64,000 nucleotides of DNA from Tupaia tana. Lineage: Eukaryota > Chordata > Mammalia > Scandentia > Tupaiidae. Below the pieces are notes generated by a model that saw only the letters and a list, made by a program, of their open reading frames with translations, made no database searches and was not told the origin of the DNA. The DNA lies in assembly GCA_026018925.1 (NCBI GenBank), contig JAKSZU010000326.1, positions 62,001 to 126,000 of the forward strand, written 5' to 3'. Of this stretch, positions 53,994 to 63,884 are shown one piece after another. Each line of letters opens with the position of its first letter. Positions within the stretch are counted from its first letter, which is position 1. Position numbers and translations under genes: made by a program.

Positions 53994-54611
53994 TTTAGTT
54001 TTTTCTGAATTTTTTTAAATTTAATTAGCATTCATTCCCTAAGAATCATCCAGCATACAAAATGTGATTTCCCATCCAGAATATAAAAAAAAGTTAAGAA
54101 AAAAAACCTAAAATTATTTTTCTTGAAATTAAAGAAAATGCATTAAAAATACCTATTTGATGACTGCGGTACGATATATAGCCCCAGCTAGGTGCTCCTT
54201 TATAGGATGTTCATTCTACTCACTGAGGCTTATGCCTAAAGTTGAACTTGTGTTCATGGAAATGTATATATCAGCTGTGCTTGGTATGAAAATATTTAGA
54301 TTAATTAACATCTTTAGTAATTCAATAAAATGTTTGGGGGGAAGTATAGAAAGCAAACATAGATACCAGAGACAGTGTGGGAGGAGGGTGGGAGATGGCA
54401 GAGGGTAAGAGATAGGTAATCAAGGATGGGAAAAAGAAGCAAAACACACAGGAAACAAGAAATGGAAAATTATTTGTTGATGATAACATGTATGTTGATG
54501 TGCTTGATTGAGCCAATATACAGTGTACTCTGAATGGAAAATCTCATTTTGTATGCTGTAATGATGTATAGTGAATGAATGTAAATAAATACATTTAAAT
54601 TAAAAAAAAAA
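53994..54611 (+). mobile_element. HAL1-like 3'UTR insertion with an inverted copy of its own 3' end at the front
   Basis: 53994-54092 is the family's last 95 or so bases in reverse, and 54100-54611 is the last 500 bases in forward orientation with poly-A. One 17-base target-site duplication (53977-53993 and 54612-54628) encloses both. The right palindrome arm carries the unoccupied site at 59191-59222. Confidence 0.82.
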
Positions 54612-54640
54612 AAAACTATGCACACAGTAAAGAGATGTTG

Positions 54641-54686
54641 ATGCAGCTAATGTCCACAGCCTGTTCTCCCTGGAGTGCAGGGAGAG
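54641..54686 (+). repeat. 46-base patch copied from 55985-56028
   Basis: ATGCAGCTAATGTCCACAGC and the following bases to GGGAGA match the later part of the same arm almost exactly. The right arm has unrelated sequence at the corresponding place. Confidence 0.6.
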
Positions 54687-55014
54687 CCTGGCTGTCAGAA
54701 GTGAGTGAGGAGGGCAGGAAGGGTGTATTGGCAGAGCACAGAGGATTTTCAGGGCAGTGAAAATATTCTGTGTGATATCATCATGGTGGATATATGTCAT
54801 TGTCCACACACACATTCAATGTACAAATCACCAATGGTGAACCCTAATGGAAACCAGACAATATGGGTAATAAAGACATATCAACAAAGGTACCTCAAGT
54901 CCACTCTGGCACAGAGGCTGGTGGTGGAGAATTTGTCCCCATACGGGGACAGAAGGTATATAAGAATGCTGTGATCCTTCTGCTCAACTTTGCTGTGAAT
55001 CTAAAGCTACTCTG

Positions 55015-55200
55015 AAAGGGTCAGCTTGTAAGCACAGGGGTGATGCATTGCTCAAGCTGTGCTGGATTTATAGAGAAACTCCTAGGTTCAGTTCAATGGT
55101 TGATCTGTACGTACCAGGGGCGCACACACACCCTGATGCTAGCTAGCTGGGAAGGCTAGGCCAGGGGATCACAGCAAGAAATTCTGCTGTAGCAAAAACT
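55015..55200 (+). mobile_element. Old SINE shared by both palindrome arms (left copy)
   Basis: It contains AAGCACAGGGGTGATGCATTG, GTGCTGGATTTATAGAGAAAC and GGGAAGGCTAGGCCAGGGGA. The right-arm copy is 58605-58858 in reverse. Confidence 0.65.
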
Positions 55201-55218
55201 AAAAAAAAAAAACAAAAA

Positions 55219-55454
55219 GGGACCAGCAGTTAGCATAATGGCTATGTCGCTGGACTCTCACATAGTCGACCGTGGTTCGAGTCCCGGACCCGGTGGCTTA
55301 AACTCACGCCGGGCACGTGTGCGTGCGTGCCCAAGATCCCAAGAGGAGAATGGAGGAGAAGGGATTGCAGCGTGGCCAACCCCTCTGGGGGGGGGGTGAT
55401 TCCTTGCTTTCTATCTCTCTGTCTCTGTCTGTCTAGCGAGCACATGCGCCCTAT

Positions 55455-55496
<42 letters not shown>
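55219..55496 (+). mobile_element. Young tRNA-derived SINE, left arm only
   Basis: A near-consensus copy with B box GGTTCGAGTCC and a poly-A of about 38 bases. The right arm lacks it. Confidence 0.92.
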
Positions 55497-55499
<3 letters not shown>

Positions 55500-55503
<4 letters not shown>

Positions 55504-56190
55504 ATAAATTACTACATAATGGAGCTGCTTCTTCCAGAAGTTTCAATGAGTGACAAGTCAATGGAAATTGCTAATGCTGAAGAATGCAGCAAGGATTCGG
55601 TGACTGCCTCTGTCTTCTGCACAGGTTCAAAAGAGCACTGTTTTCTCAGGTGAGGACAGTCAGCATCGTGTGGTTCCACCGATTTAATCCCAGACCTTTC
55701 TTCATCCCACAGATCTGCTATAACTTCACAAGGCAGTATTACTTCCAGGACCCCAAGTGGCCTGGAGATTACCCAAAGATGCCACAGAACACCCAGGTGC
55801 ATGGGGAAGACAGTTCCCTGGCCCTACCTGTGCCAGCATTTGTGAGAAAGGAATTAAGTGTTGGTTTTATTACTGCAACAGAAAAAGTCATGGAGCGAAA
55901 AGAAGAGGAACAGTTTGGTCTCAGACACACTGAGGAGTTACAGAGAAAACATCCTGAAGGAATTCAGCCCAAGCCAGTGTATCCTGCAGCTGATGTCCAC
56001 AGCCTGTTCTCCCTGGAGTGCAGGGAGATCCTCTCAGGACTGCTCCCCAGAGAGAGGGGAAAGTTTTTTCCTGAAGCTTTATATCAAAGGTCCCAGTTCT
56101 CTCTGTGACTTCTCCCCTTATCTGAAGGAAGTCTGCCCTCACCTGATCACCTGCTTATTTCTTTATAATCATGTTAAGAATATCATTTGT
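55500..56190 (+). other. Palindrome core, left arm, unrecognised sequence with a 174-codon open frame
   Basis: The frame 55584-56108 is open, but the inverted partner (57690-56765, minus strand) has several stops and length changes in the matching frame. I recognise no protein family. The conserved stretches include CACACTGAGGAGTTACAGAG and AGCCCAAGCCAG. I treat it as duplicated non-coding DNA or the relic of an unknown gene or repeat. Confidence 0.4.
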
Positions 56191-56420
56191 GGGCCAGCAG
56201 GGTGGTGCAGAGGTTAAGGCGGCTGGATACCACATGGATTACTGTGTAGTTCTAGTCCCAGACCTGGCAGCTTGAAAAATAGACCAGTCATATGTATGTG
56301 TGTGCTCTCAAAATCCTGAGAGTAGAAAGGAGGAGAAGGGATTGTGACATAGCTATCCCCCTTAGGGGATGCTTTCTCTCTCTCTTTCTGCCAAGTGCAG
56401 AAGCCATATTAAAAAAAGAG
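56191..56420 (+). mobile_element. Older long-type SINE shared by both arms (left copy)
   Basis: It begins GGGCCAGCAGGGTGGTGCAG. The right-arm copy is 56565-56770 in reverse (GGGCCAGTAGGTGCTATGGA on the minus strand). Confidence 0.8.
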
Positions 56421-56460
56421 AAAAAAAGAGCAAACTGCTTCTCCATACAATGTTTTACCT

Positions 56461-56564
56461 GGGGCCAGCAGGTGGTGTGGTGCTTAAGGTGCTAGACTCC
56501 CCTACATGCCCCACCATGATTTGAGTCCCAGATATGGTGCCTTACATATCACAGTGGGCACAGA
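56461..56564 (+). mobile_element. SINE head at the palindrome centre
   Basis: GGGGCCAGCAGGTGGTGTGG starts a short-family SINE that runs into the inner end of the right arm. It belongs to the asymmetric spacer (about 56421-56564). Confidence 0.7.
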
Positions 56565-56770
56565 GATGAGAGAGAAAAAGGGAGAAAGTGAGAAAGCATC
56601 CCTAGGGGGGATGGCCACATTCTAATCCCTTCTCCATTTTCCTTGTAGGATTTTAGGTATGCACGCACACATGCTTAGTGTATTTATCAAGCCACTGGGT
56701 CTGAAACTTGAACCGTATAATCAACCATGTGGGATCCAGCCACCTTAACCTCCATAGCACCTACTGGCCC
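56565..56770 (-). mobile_element. Older long-type SINE shared by both arms (right copy)
   Basis: It reads in reverse to CACCTACTGGCCCAC and is the partner of 56191-56420. Confidence 0.78.
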
Positions 56771-56869
56771 ACAAACAATATTCTTACCTTGACGATAAAG
56801 AAAAAAGCAGGTGATCAGGTGAGGGCAGACTTTTCCAGATGAGGGCAAAAGACTTAGAGAGCACTGGGA

Positions 56870-56872
<3 letters not shown>

Positions 56873-56918
<46 letters not shown>

Positions 56919-57169
56919 GAGAGGTTTTCGCTATAGGGCACGTGCGCTCGCCAGACAGACAGAGAGAGACATAGAGACAGAAAGCGAGAAATCACCCCCC
57001 AGGGGGGATGGTCATGCCGCAATCTCTTCTCCTCCATTCTCCTCTAGGGATCTTGGGCATGCACACACACGCGCCTGGCATGAGTTTTAAGCCACCGGGT
57101 CCAGGATGCGAACCGCGGTCGACTACGTGGGAGTCCAGCAACATAGCCATTACGCTAACTACTGGTTCC
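56873..57169 (-). mobile_element. Young tRNA-derived SINE, right arm only
   Basis: A poly-T of about 46 bases is followed by a near-consensus copy in reverse. AGCACTGGGACC flanks it (56861-56872 and 57171-57182). Confidence 0.93.
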
Positions 57170-57696
57170 CAGCACTGGGACCTTTAAGACAGAACTTCAG
57201 GAAAAACCTTTCCCCTATCTCTGGGGAGCAGTCCCGAGAAGATCTCCCTGTATTCCAGGGAGTTCACAGCCTGTGAACATCAGCTGCAGGATACCCTGGC
57301 TTGGGCTGAGTTCCTTCAGGATCTTTTCTCTGTAACTCCTCAGTGTGTCTGAGAGCCACGCATTCCTCTTCTTTTCTCTCTGTGTATTTTTGTTGTTGCA
57401 GTAATAAAATCAAGACTTGATTTCTCTCTCACATATCCTGGCATATGTAGAGCCAGGAACCCTCTCCCCCATGCACCTGACAGCTCTGTGACCTCAGTGG
57501 GCAGTGTTCACAGCACCTGGCAACCTGGAAGCAATGCTGACTTCTCAAATTATCATAGATCTGTGGAGAGAAGGAAGGCCTGGGATTAAATTGGTGGAGC
57601 CGTGTGATGCTGACTGTCCTGGTCTCAAGGAATTGTGCTCATAGGTAGAACCAGTATGGAGGACAGAGACAGTAAGCAGCATTCCTGCTGCATTTT

Positions 57697-58145
57697 TTTT
57701 TATTTATTTATTACATTTTAGCACATGTCTTTTACAGTATACATTTCTTTTTCCAACACAAATACTATGCATGTCAGTCAGGACAAAGATATTACTATAT
57801 ACATTATCATCAGCAAATAACTTCTCATTTTTGTCCACTAAGCATACTTTTATGTTTTTCCTTTCCCTCCCTCCCTCCCTCCCTCCCTCCCTCTTTTTTT
57901 TCTTTCTTTCTTTCTTCCTTCCTTCCTTCCTTTTTTTTTAATTTGCATACAATCATTACATTTGTACAGAATGGGTACAGAATGGTCTGTAAAAGCATGT
58001 ATATACAGTGTGCATTAACCAAATAGATATAAACATATTCACCACCTTCAACATTAACATTATGTTGTGAACATTCAAAACCCACTCAGATGATTCTGCA
58101 AGTAAGTGTGAATTGTCTATGATGTTTTTTGCTGAGAGATACAAT
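57697..58145 (-). mobile_element. Old L1 3' end and pyrimidine-rich repeat, right arm only
   Basis: 57700-57860 resembles the 3'UTR of the older L1 family (as at 20893) in reverse. CCCT and CTTT runs follow (57864-57935), then AT-rich sequence of unknown origin. The left arm has none of this. Confidence 0.5.
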
Positions 58146-58324
58146 TCCTTTTTTTTTTTCTTTCTTTTTTCTTCTAATTATCAGTTCATAAAGTTCCCAG
58201 TAATAGCATTTTTCAGCATCAGTAATTTCCATAGGCTTGTCCCTCATTGAAATTCTGGGAGAAATAGCACTATTGTGTGGTGGTTTGCAGTCAAGTTTTG
58301 CTGCTGTTTTTTTTTTTGTTTGTT

Positions 58325-58600
58325 TGATTTTTGTTTTTGTTGTTGTTGTTTTTAGGTTTTTGCTATAGGGCACTGTCATTTGCTGGAAAGTACAGCCAGA
58401 AAGTGGGGGGGGAAGTGAAAAATCACCACCCAGTGGGGATGGCCAGGCTATAATTCCTTTTCCATTCTCCTTTTGGGATGATGAGCATGCATGTAATGCG
58501 CCTGGTGTCATTTTCTGGGACTGGGATTCAAACTACAGAGTTGGCCACATGGAATATAGCACCTTAACCTCCATGATACCTACTGGCCTGCAAATAGACT
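58325..58600 (-). mobile_element. Older long-type tRNA-derived SINE, right arm only
   Basis: It runs in reverse from GTTTTTGCTATAGGGCAC to CATGATACCTACTGGCCTGC. Confidence 0.78.
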
Positions 58601-58604
58601 ATAT

Positions 58605-58858
58605 TTTAGAGTGGGTTTTTTTGTTTCTTTGTTTGTGCATGTTTTATTTAATTGATAGACACAAACATACACACACACATAGACATCCTCAACAGAGTCT
58701 CTCAAGGAGGTCCCCTTGCCCAGCCTTCCCAGCCTGCTAGAATCTGGGGTGAATGTCCACCTGGTGTGTACAAATTGACCAGGGAATGGAACCTGGGAGC
58801 TTCTGTATAAATCCAGCATGACTTGAGCAGTGTATTACCCCTGTGCTACCAAGCTGGT
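58605..58858 (-). mobile_element. Old SINE shared by both palindrome arms (right copy)
   Basis: Its reverse complement begins GGACCAGCTTGGTAGCACAG and ends in an AATTAAATAAAACATGC tail. It is the partner of 55015-55200. Confidence 0.65.
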
Positions 58859-59225
58859 CCTTTCAGAGCAGCTTTAGATTCACAGAAACGCTAAGCAGAA
58901 GGTTCAGAGTGTCCCTATATACCTCCTGTCCCCACATGTGCACAAATTCCCCCACCACTAGCCTCTGCACCAGAGTGGACCTGAGGAACCAACACCGATA
59001 TGTCATTACCACCCATATTGCCTGGTTTCCATTAAGTTTCACTAATTAGTGACCTGTACATTCTATGGGTGTGGACAATGATATACAGCCACCATGACAA
59101 TATCACACAGGATAGTTTCACTGCCCTGAATATCCACTGTGCTCTGTCAGTTTATTCCACATTTCCTCCTCTTTCACCTCTAGCAACCACTGATCTCTTT
59201 ACTGTTTCCATAGTTTTGTTGCATA

Positions 59226-59465
59226 CAATGTTTTTCTAAGTTTATTTTATTTTTTCTATGAGTGTAGAATTACACAGAGAAAGAGACAGAGACAGAAGCT
59301 GTCAGGATCCACCCTGAGCTTCAGTGAGTCAGCCCCTAATTTAAGGCACACGTGTGCCTGGTGTACTCAGGGAAGTCTCTGTACATGAGGCTGGAACCTT
59401 CCCATGTATTTTAACCTCAAAGACCATCATGTTTTACCACTGAGCCACCATCCAGCCCCTGTTGC
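59226..59465 (-). mobile_element. Old tRNA-type SINE shared by both arms (right copy)
   Basis: The reverse complement begins GGGGCTGGATGGTGGCTCAG. It is the partner of 53700-53965. Confidence 0.75.
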
Positions 59466-59721
59466 AGGCCCTTTGACTCTAAGATTTTCTTTATCCTGCT
59501 GCCCACTTAGTGCCAGGTGCATGAGAGAGAATAGTGGTGACAAAAAGACAGTCTTCCAATGCAAGTAGGGATAGAAAAGTAGAGAAATGAATACAACAAT
59601 AGAGCTGAAAATAAAGATGCTGAGAGAGAATGGGGGCATGGCAACCTTACTCAGAGTGAGGAGGTGGCAAGTAAGTTCAACCTGCCAACATGAAAAGAAG
59701 TCAGGGTTTTCTATATTTGCT

Positions 59722-59970
59722 TTTGGAGACAGGTTTTTGCTGTAGGGCATGGGTGTTCACTGGATAGAACAAGAGAAAAAACTGGAAATCAACCCCCAGG
59801 GGGATCTCCATGCTGCAATCCCTTCTCCTCCATTCTCCTCCTAGGATTTGGGGTATGCACACACACACACATCTGACGTAAGTTTCAAGCCACTGGGCCT
59901 AGGCTTCAAATTATGGTCAACTGTGTGGGAACCCAGCACCTTAAGCATTATGCCACCCACTGGCCCCCAA
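59722..59970 (-). mobile_element. Older long-type tRNA-derived SINE, right arm only
   Basis: It runs in reverse to CCACCCACTGGCCCCC. AAGAAGTCAG flanks it (59695-59704 and 59969-59978) as a short target-site duplication. Confidence 0.82.
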
Positions 59971-60459
59971 GAAGTCAGATATTAAGAATGGATGGAGGGA
60001 AGGAACACGCGGAGACTCAGAACATGTATAATCTCAGAGGCAGGAAAGAATGCACTGCATCTGGGGATCTATGAGCTCCATGAACAAGGGTGTGAGGTTG
60101 TCATGGGATAATGTTAGAGAGGTCACCAGGGGCTCAGTCCTGTTGGCCTGGGAGCCAGATATGGAATGTGGGGAGTTTGGATTTGACTACATTTGCATTA
60201 GAAGGTCTTTAAAGTCTTTACCCAGGGGAGTCAAGTAATCCAGAAGGTGTTTTAAGAAGCTTCTGTTTCAAGTTAATATTTTACCTTCTCCTTTAACATT
60301 TTTTCTCTATGTACATTTTTTTGAACCATTGGGCTATAAGTTATATACATCATGACCAAATTCTTGAGTTTGTTTTTACTAAGAATGGAGGTATTCTCTT
60401 ACGTAGTTTAAGAACAATATACGAATTCATAAAATCACATTAACACAAAGTATTTTTTG

Positions 60460-60748
60460 TTTTGTTTTTTGTTTGTTTTTTTGTTTGTTTGTTTTTTGTT
60501 TGTTTGTTTGTTTTGTCACAGGTCACATGCACTTGCCAGAGAGAAAAAAAAAGAGGGAAAGTGAGAAGTCACTCCGAGAGGGACCACCACACTGCATTCC
60601 TGTCTCCTCCATTCTGCTCCTGGGATTTTGGGCACATGCGCACATACACCGAAAGTGATTTTCAAGCTGACAGGTCCAGGACTTGAACTGCAGTTGGCCA
60701 TGTGGGAGTCCAGCACCGTACCAATAGTACCACCTGCTGACCTCCAAC
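60460..60748 (-). mobile_element. Older long-type tRNA-derived SINE with a GTTT-rich tail
   Basis: The tail is a TTTGTTTGTTTG run (60448-60515). The head ends in reverse at ACCACCTGCTGACCTCC. Confidence 0.82.
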
Positions 60749-60754
60749 TCAGTG

Positions 60755-61250
60755 TTTTTTAATTTTTAAAATTTTTATTTCTTTTATACATTCAATCACT
60801 ATAAATAACTATAGTTTGTAAAGTGAATTTACCCAACATGAATACACTTCACACCAGTCTACTTGAAGATAGTATTTCATCAACAGATAATCATCCACTT
60901 TGGGACCAGCAGTTGGAGTAATGGCTATGTCGCTGAACTCCCATGTAGTTGACCATGGTTCAAGTACTGGACCCAGTGGCTTAAACTCACGCCAGGCACA
61001 TGTGCATGCATGCCCAAGATCCCGAGAGGAGAATGGAGGAGAAGGGATTATGGTGTGGCCACCCCCTGGGGGAGTGATTTCTCACTTTCTGTCTCTCTGT
61101 CTTTCTGGTGAGCACACGTGCCCTATAGCAAAAAACACTCAAAAAAAAAAATCCATTTCTGTGCCCCATAAATGTGTTGCCTTTGTATTTTTCTTCTTGA
61201 TTCCTTTCCTCACCCTTTTCCCCTTCTCCCACCCTCCAACATGTTTTTCA
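60755..61250 (-). mobile_element. Older L1 3'UTR, split by a young SINE
   Basis: 60755-60898 and 61152-61250 match in reverse the 3' end seen at 14735-14842 plus 20893-21000 (ATACATTCAATCACT, then CCTTTCCTCACCCTTTTCCC). Confidence 0.7.
60900..61151 (+). mobile_element. Young tRNA-derived SINE
   Basis: A long-family copy. AATCATCCACTTT (60887-60899) and AAATCCATTTCT (61149-61160) may be a diverged target-site duplication. Confidence 0.88.
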
Positions 61251-61251
61251 G

Positions 61252-61333
61252 GCTATCCATGCGGAACTCATACTGTGTAGTCAGCCATTTGAGATCCCAC
61301 AGCCTTAACCTCAACACCACCTGCTGGCCCCAT
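61252..61333 (-). mobile_element. Fragment of an older tRNA-derived SINE (head only)
   Basis: It ends in reverse at CACCACCTGCTGGCCCC, with the B-box region upstream. Confidence 0.7.
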
Positions 61334-61361
61334 CTGTTCTAGTTTTAAAATCTCTTTTGAG

Positions 61362-61550
61362 TGGTCCCAGTACATAAGATGGTGGTTAAAGTGCTGGACT
61401 CCCACATAATTGACTGCAGTTCAAGTCCCATACCAGGCAGTTTGCTTTCTCACTTTTCTTCTCTTTTTCTCTCTGGTGAGTGCACACACTTTGCAACAAA
61501 TAATAATAGTAATAATATAATAATGAGCACAATTAAATAAATAATTCTTT
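61362..61550 (+). mobile_element. Older short tRNA-derived SINE
   Basis: The head GTGGTCCCAGTACATAAGATGGTGGTTAAAG and B box AGTTCAAGTCCC are followed by a CT tract and AATAATAATA tail. Confidence 0.8.
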
Positions 61551-61559
61551 GAAAAAGTT

Positions 61560-61797
61560 TTTAAAAATACTTTTTGAGTTTATTTCTTCAAGTGAGAGAG
61601 AGTCAAAGAGTAGCCCCAATAGGTCCTGATGCCATCATCCATTCCCAGCTTCAGCCACCTCCAGATCATTTGAGCTTGCATGCCAGTGCACTCAGGGAGG
61701 TTTCTAGACATGAATCTCAAAATTTTCCATTTGGTTTGGCCTCGCAGAGTCATTGCATTTTACCACCGCACCACCATCTAGCAGCCAGCTCTGTTCT
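61560..61797 (-). mobile_element. Old tRNA-type SINE
   Basis: It is a relative of the SINE shared by the palindrome arms. It reads in reverse to ACCACCGCACCACCATCTAG. Confidence 0.65.
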
Positions 61798-61799
61798 AG

Positions 61800-62125
61800 T
61801 CTTGGTGAATGTTGGAGTGATTTAATGAATCGATTAATGCTGGTCTCTTGTGAGACAGTTCTCTTATTCATGAGAAGGGATTAGTTCCTTGGAGAATGGA
61901 TTGTAATAAAAGGAATATGGCATTCTCTAGGTCTCTCTCTCTCTTTATACACACCCACCATCCTCTCTGCTCCTGTTGGTCATATTTTGACATCGCATCA
62001 GAAGTTGGCATGAACTGGCCCCATACATTTGAACGTCCAAGCCACCTAGATCATTAAATACATCTCTATTCTTTATAAATCACCCATCTCTTAGCAACAT
62101 GGTAACAGACTAATAGGTTGTCACA
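61800..62125 (+). mobile_element. MaLR-type LTR fossil (MST/MLT-like)
   Basis: It resembles a solitary, very old mammalian MaLR LTR ending near GTAACAGACTAATA. It is broken, with no internal genes. Confidence 0.55.
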
Positions 62126-62435
62126 CTGTTTTTCCAAGTTGTGTTACTTCAAGTTACACTCATGTCAATGAATGTAATTTTAATTACAAACTCAATGAGT
62201 TTGAGTTCCCACAGATCCATAGCATCTCCCAATGAATTATTTTAGATTTTATATTTTTAGACAGCCCAAGAGAAATATGGTATGTCTCCATGTGGTTCTA
62301 AGATGCATTTCCATGAAGAAAAATAGGCTAACACCTTTTATGTATTTATTGAACATTTGAAATTTTTCTTGTGAGTTGCCTATTCAATTCTTATGTGCAT
62401 TTTTTTATTGAGTTCACTTTTTCTCATAGATTAGC

Positions 62436-62442
62436 AGGCATT

Positions 62443-62478
<36 letters not shown>

Positions 62479-62566
62479 TCTAAACATATGATTATATGTA
62501 TTTTTAGATGTTTATAAATATGTTTATATGTGTGTGTATCTATCTCTATCTCTATGTGTGTGTGTG

Positions 62567-62613
<47 letters not shown>

Positions 62614-62625
62614 GTATATAGTTAC
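62436..62625. repeat. TG/TA microsatellite cluster
   Basis: Runs of TG (62441-62475, 62577-62602) alternate with TA runs (62566-62580, 62603-62618). Such alternating purine-pyrimidine tracts are highly length-variable. Confidence 0.92.
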
Positions 62626-62786
62626 TTTTCTCTTGGCATGAGTCCTTTTTCAGCTGTATTCCTTGTAAATATCATCCCCAATATTTGTGTCTTTCAATGA
62701 TGAGAAGCTCTTAATTTTAATGTCATCCTGTTATTATTCTTTTTCTTTATGCCTAAATGCCCATTACATCATAGTTAAGAAATCTG

Positions 62787-62950
62787 GGGCCGGCAGGTGA
62801 AATGGTGAATTAGATGCTGGACTCTACATGGCCAGCTGTAGTCCTAGACATGGGGACTTGCTTTCTCATTTTACCTCTCTCTCTCTCGTTATTCTCTGTC
62901 TCTCTCCATTCAAATTAAAAATAATAATAATAAAATATATTTAAATTTGA
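62787..62950 (+). mobile_element. Older short tRNA-derived SINE
   Basis: The head is GGGGCCGGCAGGTGAAATGG, with a CT tract and AATAATAATAATAAAA tail. Confidence 0.8.
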
Positions 62951-62969
62951 AAAAAATAGTTAGAAAGTC

Positions 62970-63205
62970 TTGGGACAGCTGCTGGCATAGTGGCAATACA
63001 ATGCTCTACAAAGCTGGACCTACATGGAAATGTCCCTGGTTTATGTCTCAGGATCCTCTCTGCAAGCTGGGTGCATGTGCACATGTGCCTATGACCAGAG
63101 CTGGCTGAGGCTGGGGGTGGGTCACAGCATGAAGACCCATTTAGGGTTGCCCCTCTGTCTCTCCCTCTATTTTCCTTATGGGAGAAATAAATAAACCAGT
63201 CAAAA
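62970..63205 (+). mobile_element. Old tRNA-type SINE
   Basis: The head is GGGACAGCTGCTGGCATAGTGG and the body includes GTGCATGTGCACATGTGCC. The tail is AAATAAATAAACC. It belongs to the same group as 53700-53965. Confidence 0.7.
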
Positions 63206-63389
63206 AATCCATTCTTACTTCCACATTTTAAAGATTACGTTTTGTACGATCTTAAAAAAGCATTATAGATTTGCTTTTCAAGTATAATTTGTCTACGTGT
63301 GATGAGAGATACTGAACCACTTTCAGCCTTTTTTTCTCCTTCATATGAAATCTTAATTGTCTCAACATCATTTATTAAAGACAGAATGA

Positions 63390-63628
63390 CTGTGTTGCGA
63401 TCCACTGGAGGGTCCTGTTTCTCTCTCTCTCTTTCTCTCCTCCTATGCTAAAGGGCTGTGCCCTGTGGCAATAAAAACAAAAAAAAATATCTGCTGCATA
63501 ATTTTTGAAATTAACTTTCATATTTCTCCTTCTCCTTCTGTCTCTCTCTCTGGTGTGCAAGCACCCTCAGGCTATAAAAGAAAGAAAAACTGAAAACAAA
63601 AAAAAAAAAAAAGAAAGAAAGAAAAGAA
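63390..63628 (-). other. SINE-like CT-rich debris
   Basis: Two CT runs, each followed by TATAAAA- or CAATAAAA-type tails, suggest remnants of SINE bodies. They cannot be assigned further. Confidence 0.35.
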
Positions 63629-63860
63629 GAGGGCCAATCCCTTAGCTTTGTGGTTTAGAAAACGGGATCCCACATGGCCAACCATGTGGTTTGAATATCA
63701 TCCCCAATGGCTTGAAAAGCAAGCCGGACATTGGTGTTCATGCGCCAGATCCCAAGGTGATGGAGAAATGAAGGGATTGTGGAACACTTACTGGGGAACA
63801 CTTTCTTCTCCTTCTCTCTCTGGTCAGCACACTTGTCCTCTGGCAAAATAAATAAAAGGT
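63629..63860 (+). mobile_element. Older long-type tRNA-derived SINE, diverged
   Basis: It begins GAGGGCCAATCCCTTAGC and ends GGCAAAATAAATAAAAGG. Confidence 0.7.
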
Positions 63861-63884
63861 AATGTTCATCAAGGGATTTCCTTT

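Larger units (their letters stand above)
53230..60210. repeat. Large imperfect palindrome: old inverted duplication, centre near 56490
   Basis: The left arm (53230 to about 56410) and right arm (about 56565-60210) match each other in inverted orientation over about 2.5 kb of shared sequence. Landmark pairs are 53235-53470 with 59975-60205, 53470-53690 with 59465-59700, 54690-55015 with 58860-59165, 55500-55600 with 58190-58320, and 55620-56190 with 56765-57690. Three SINEs sit at matching places in both arms, so the duplication is younger than they are. Later insertions (53994-54611, 55219-55496, 56873-57169, 57697-58145, 58325-58600, 59722-59970) differ between arms. By eye the arms differ at very roughly 15-20% of bases. 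Confidence 0.85.
62330..63385 (-). mobile_element. Ancient L1 relic, interrupted by a microsatellite and SINEs
   Basis: 62330-62435, 62635-62785 and 63210-63385 read as minus-strand L1M-type sequence (TTGTGAGTTGCCTATTCAAT, TTTAATGTCATCCTG, TTGTCTACGTGTGATGAGA). Confidence 0.5.

Noticed and set aside
53994-54611. Classical twin priming as explanation of the inverted front part
   Set aside because: Twin priming inverts sequence lying upstream of the forward part, but here the inverted part is the element's own 3' end, present a second time.
55584-56108. A 174-codon open frame that might be a novel gene
   Set aside because: The homologous sequence in the other palindrome arm (57690-56765) has stops and length changes in the matching frame, there is no recognisable domain, and the upstream part is not conserved as coding.
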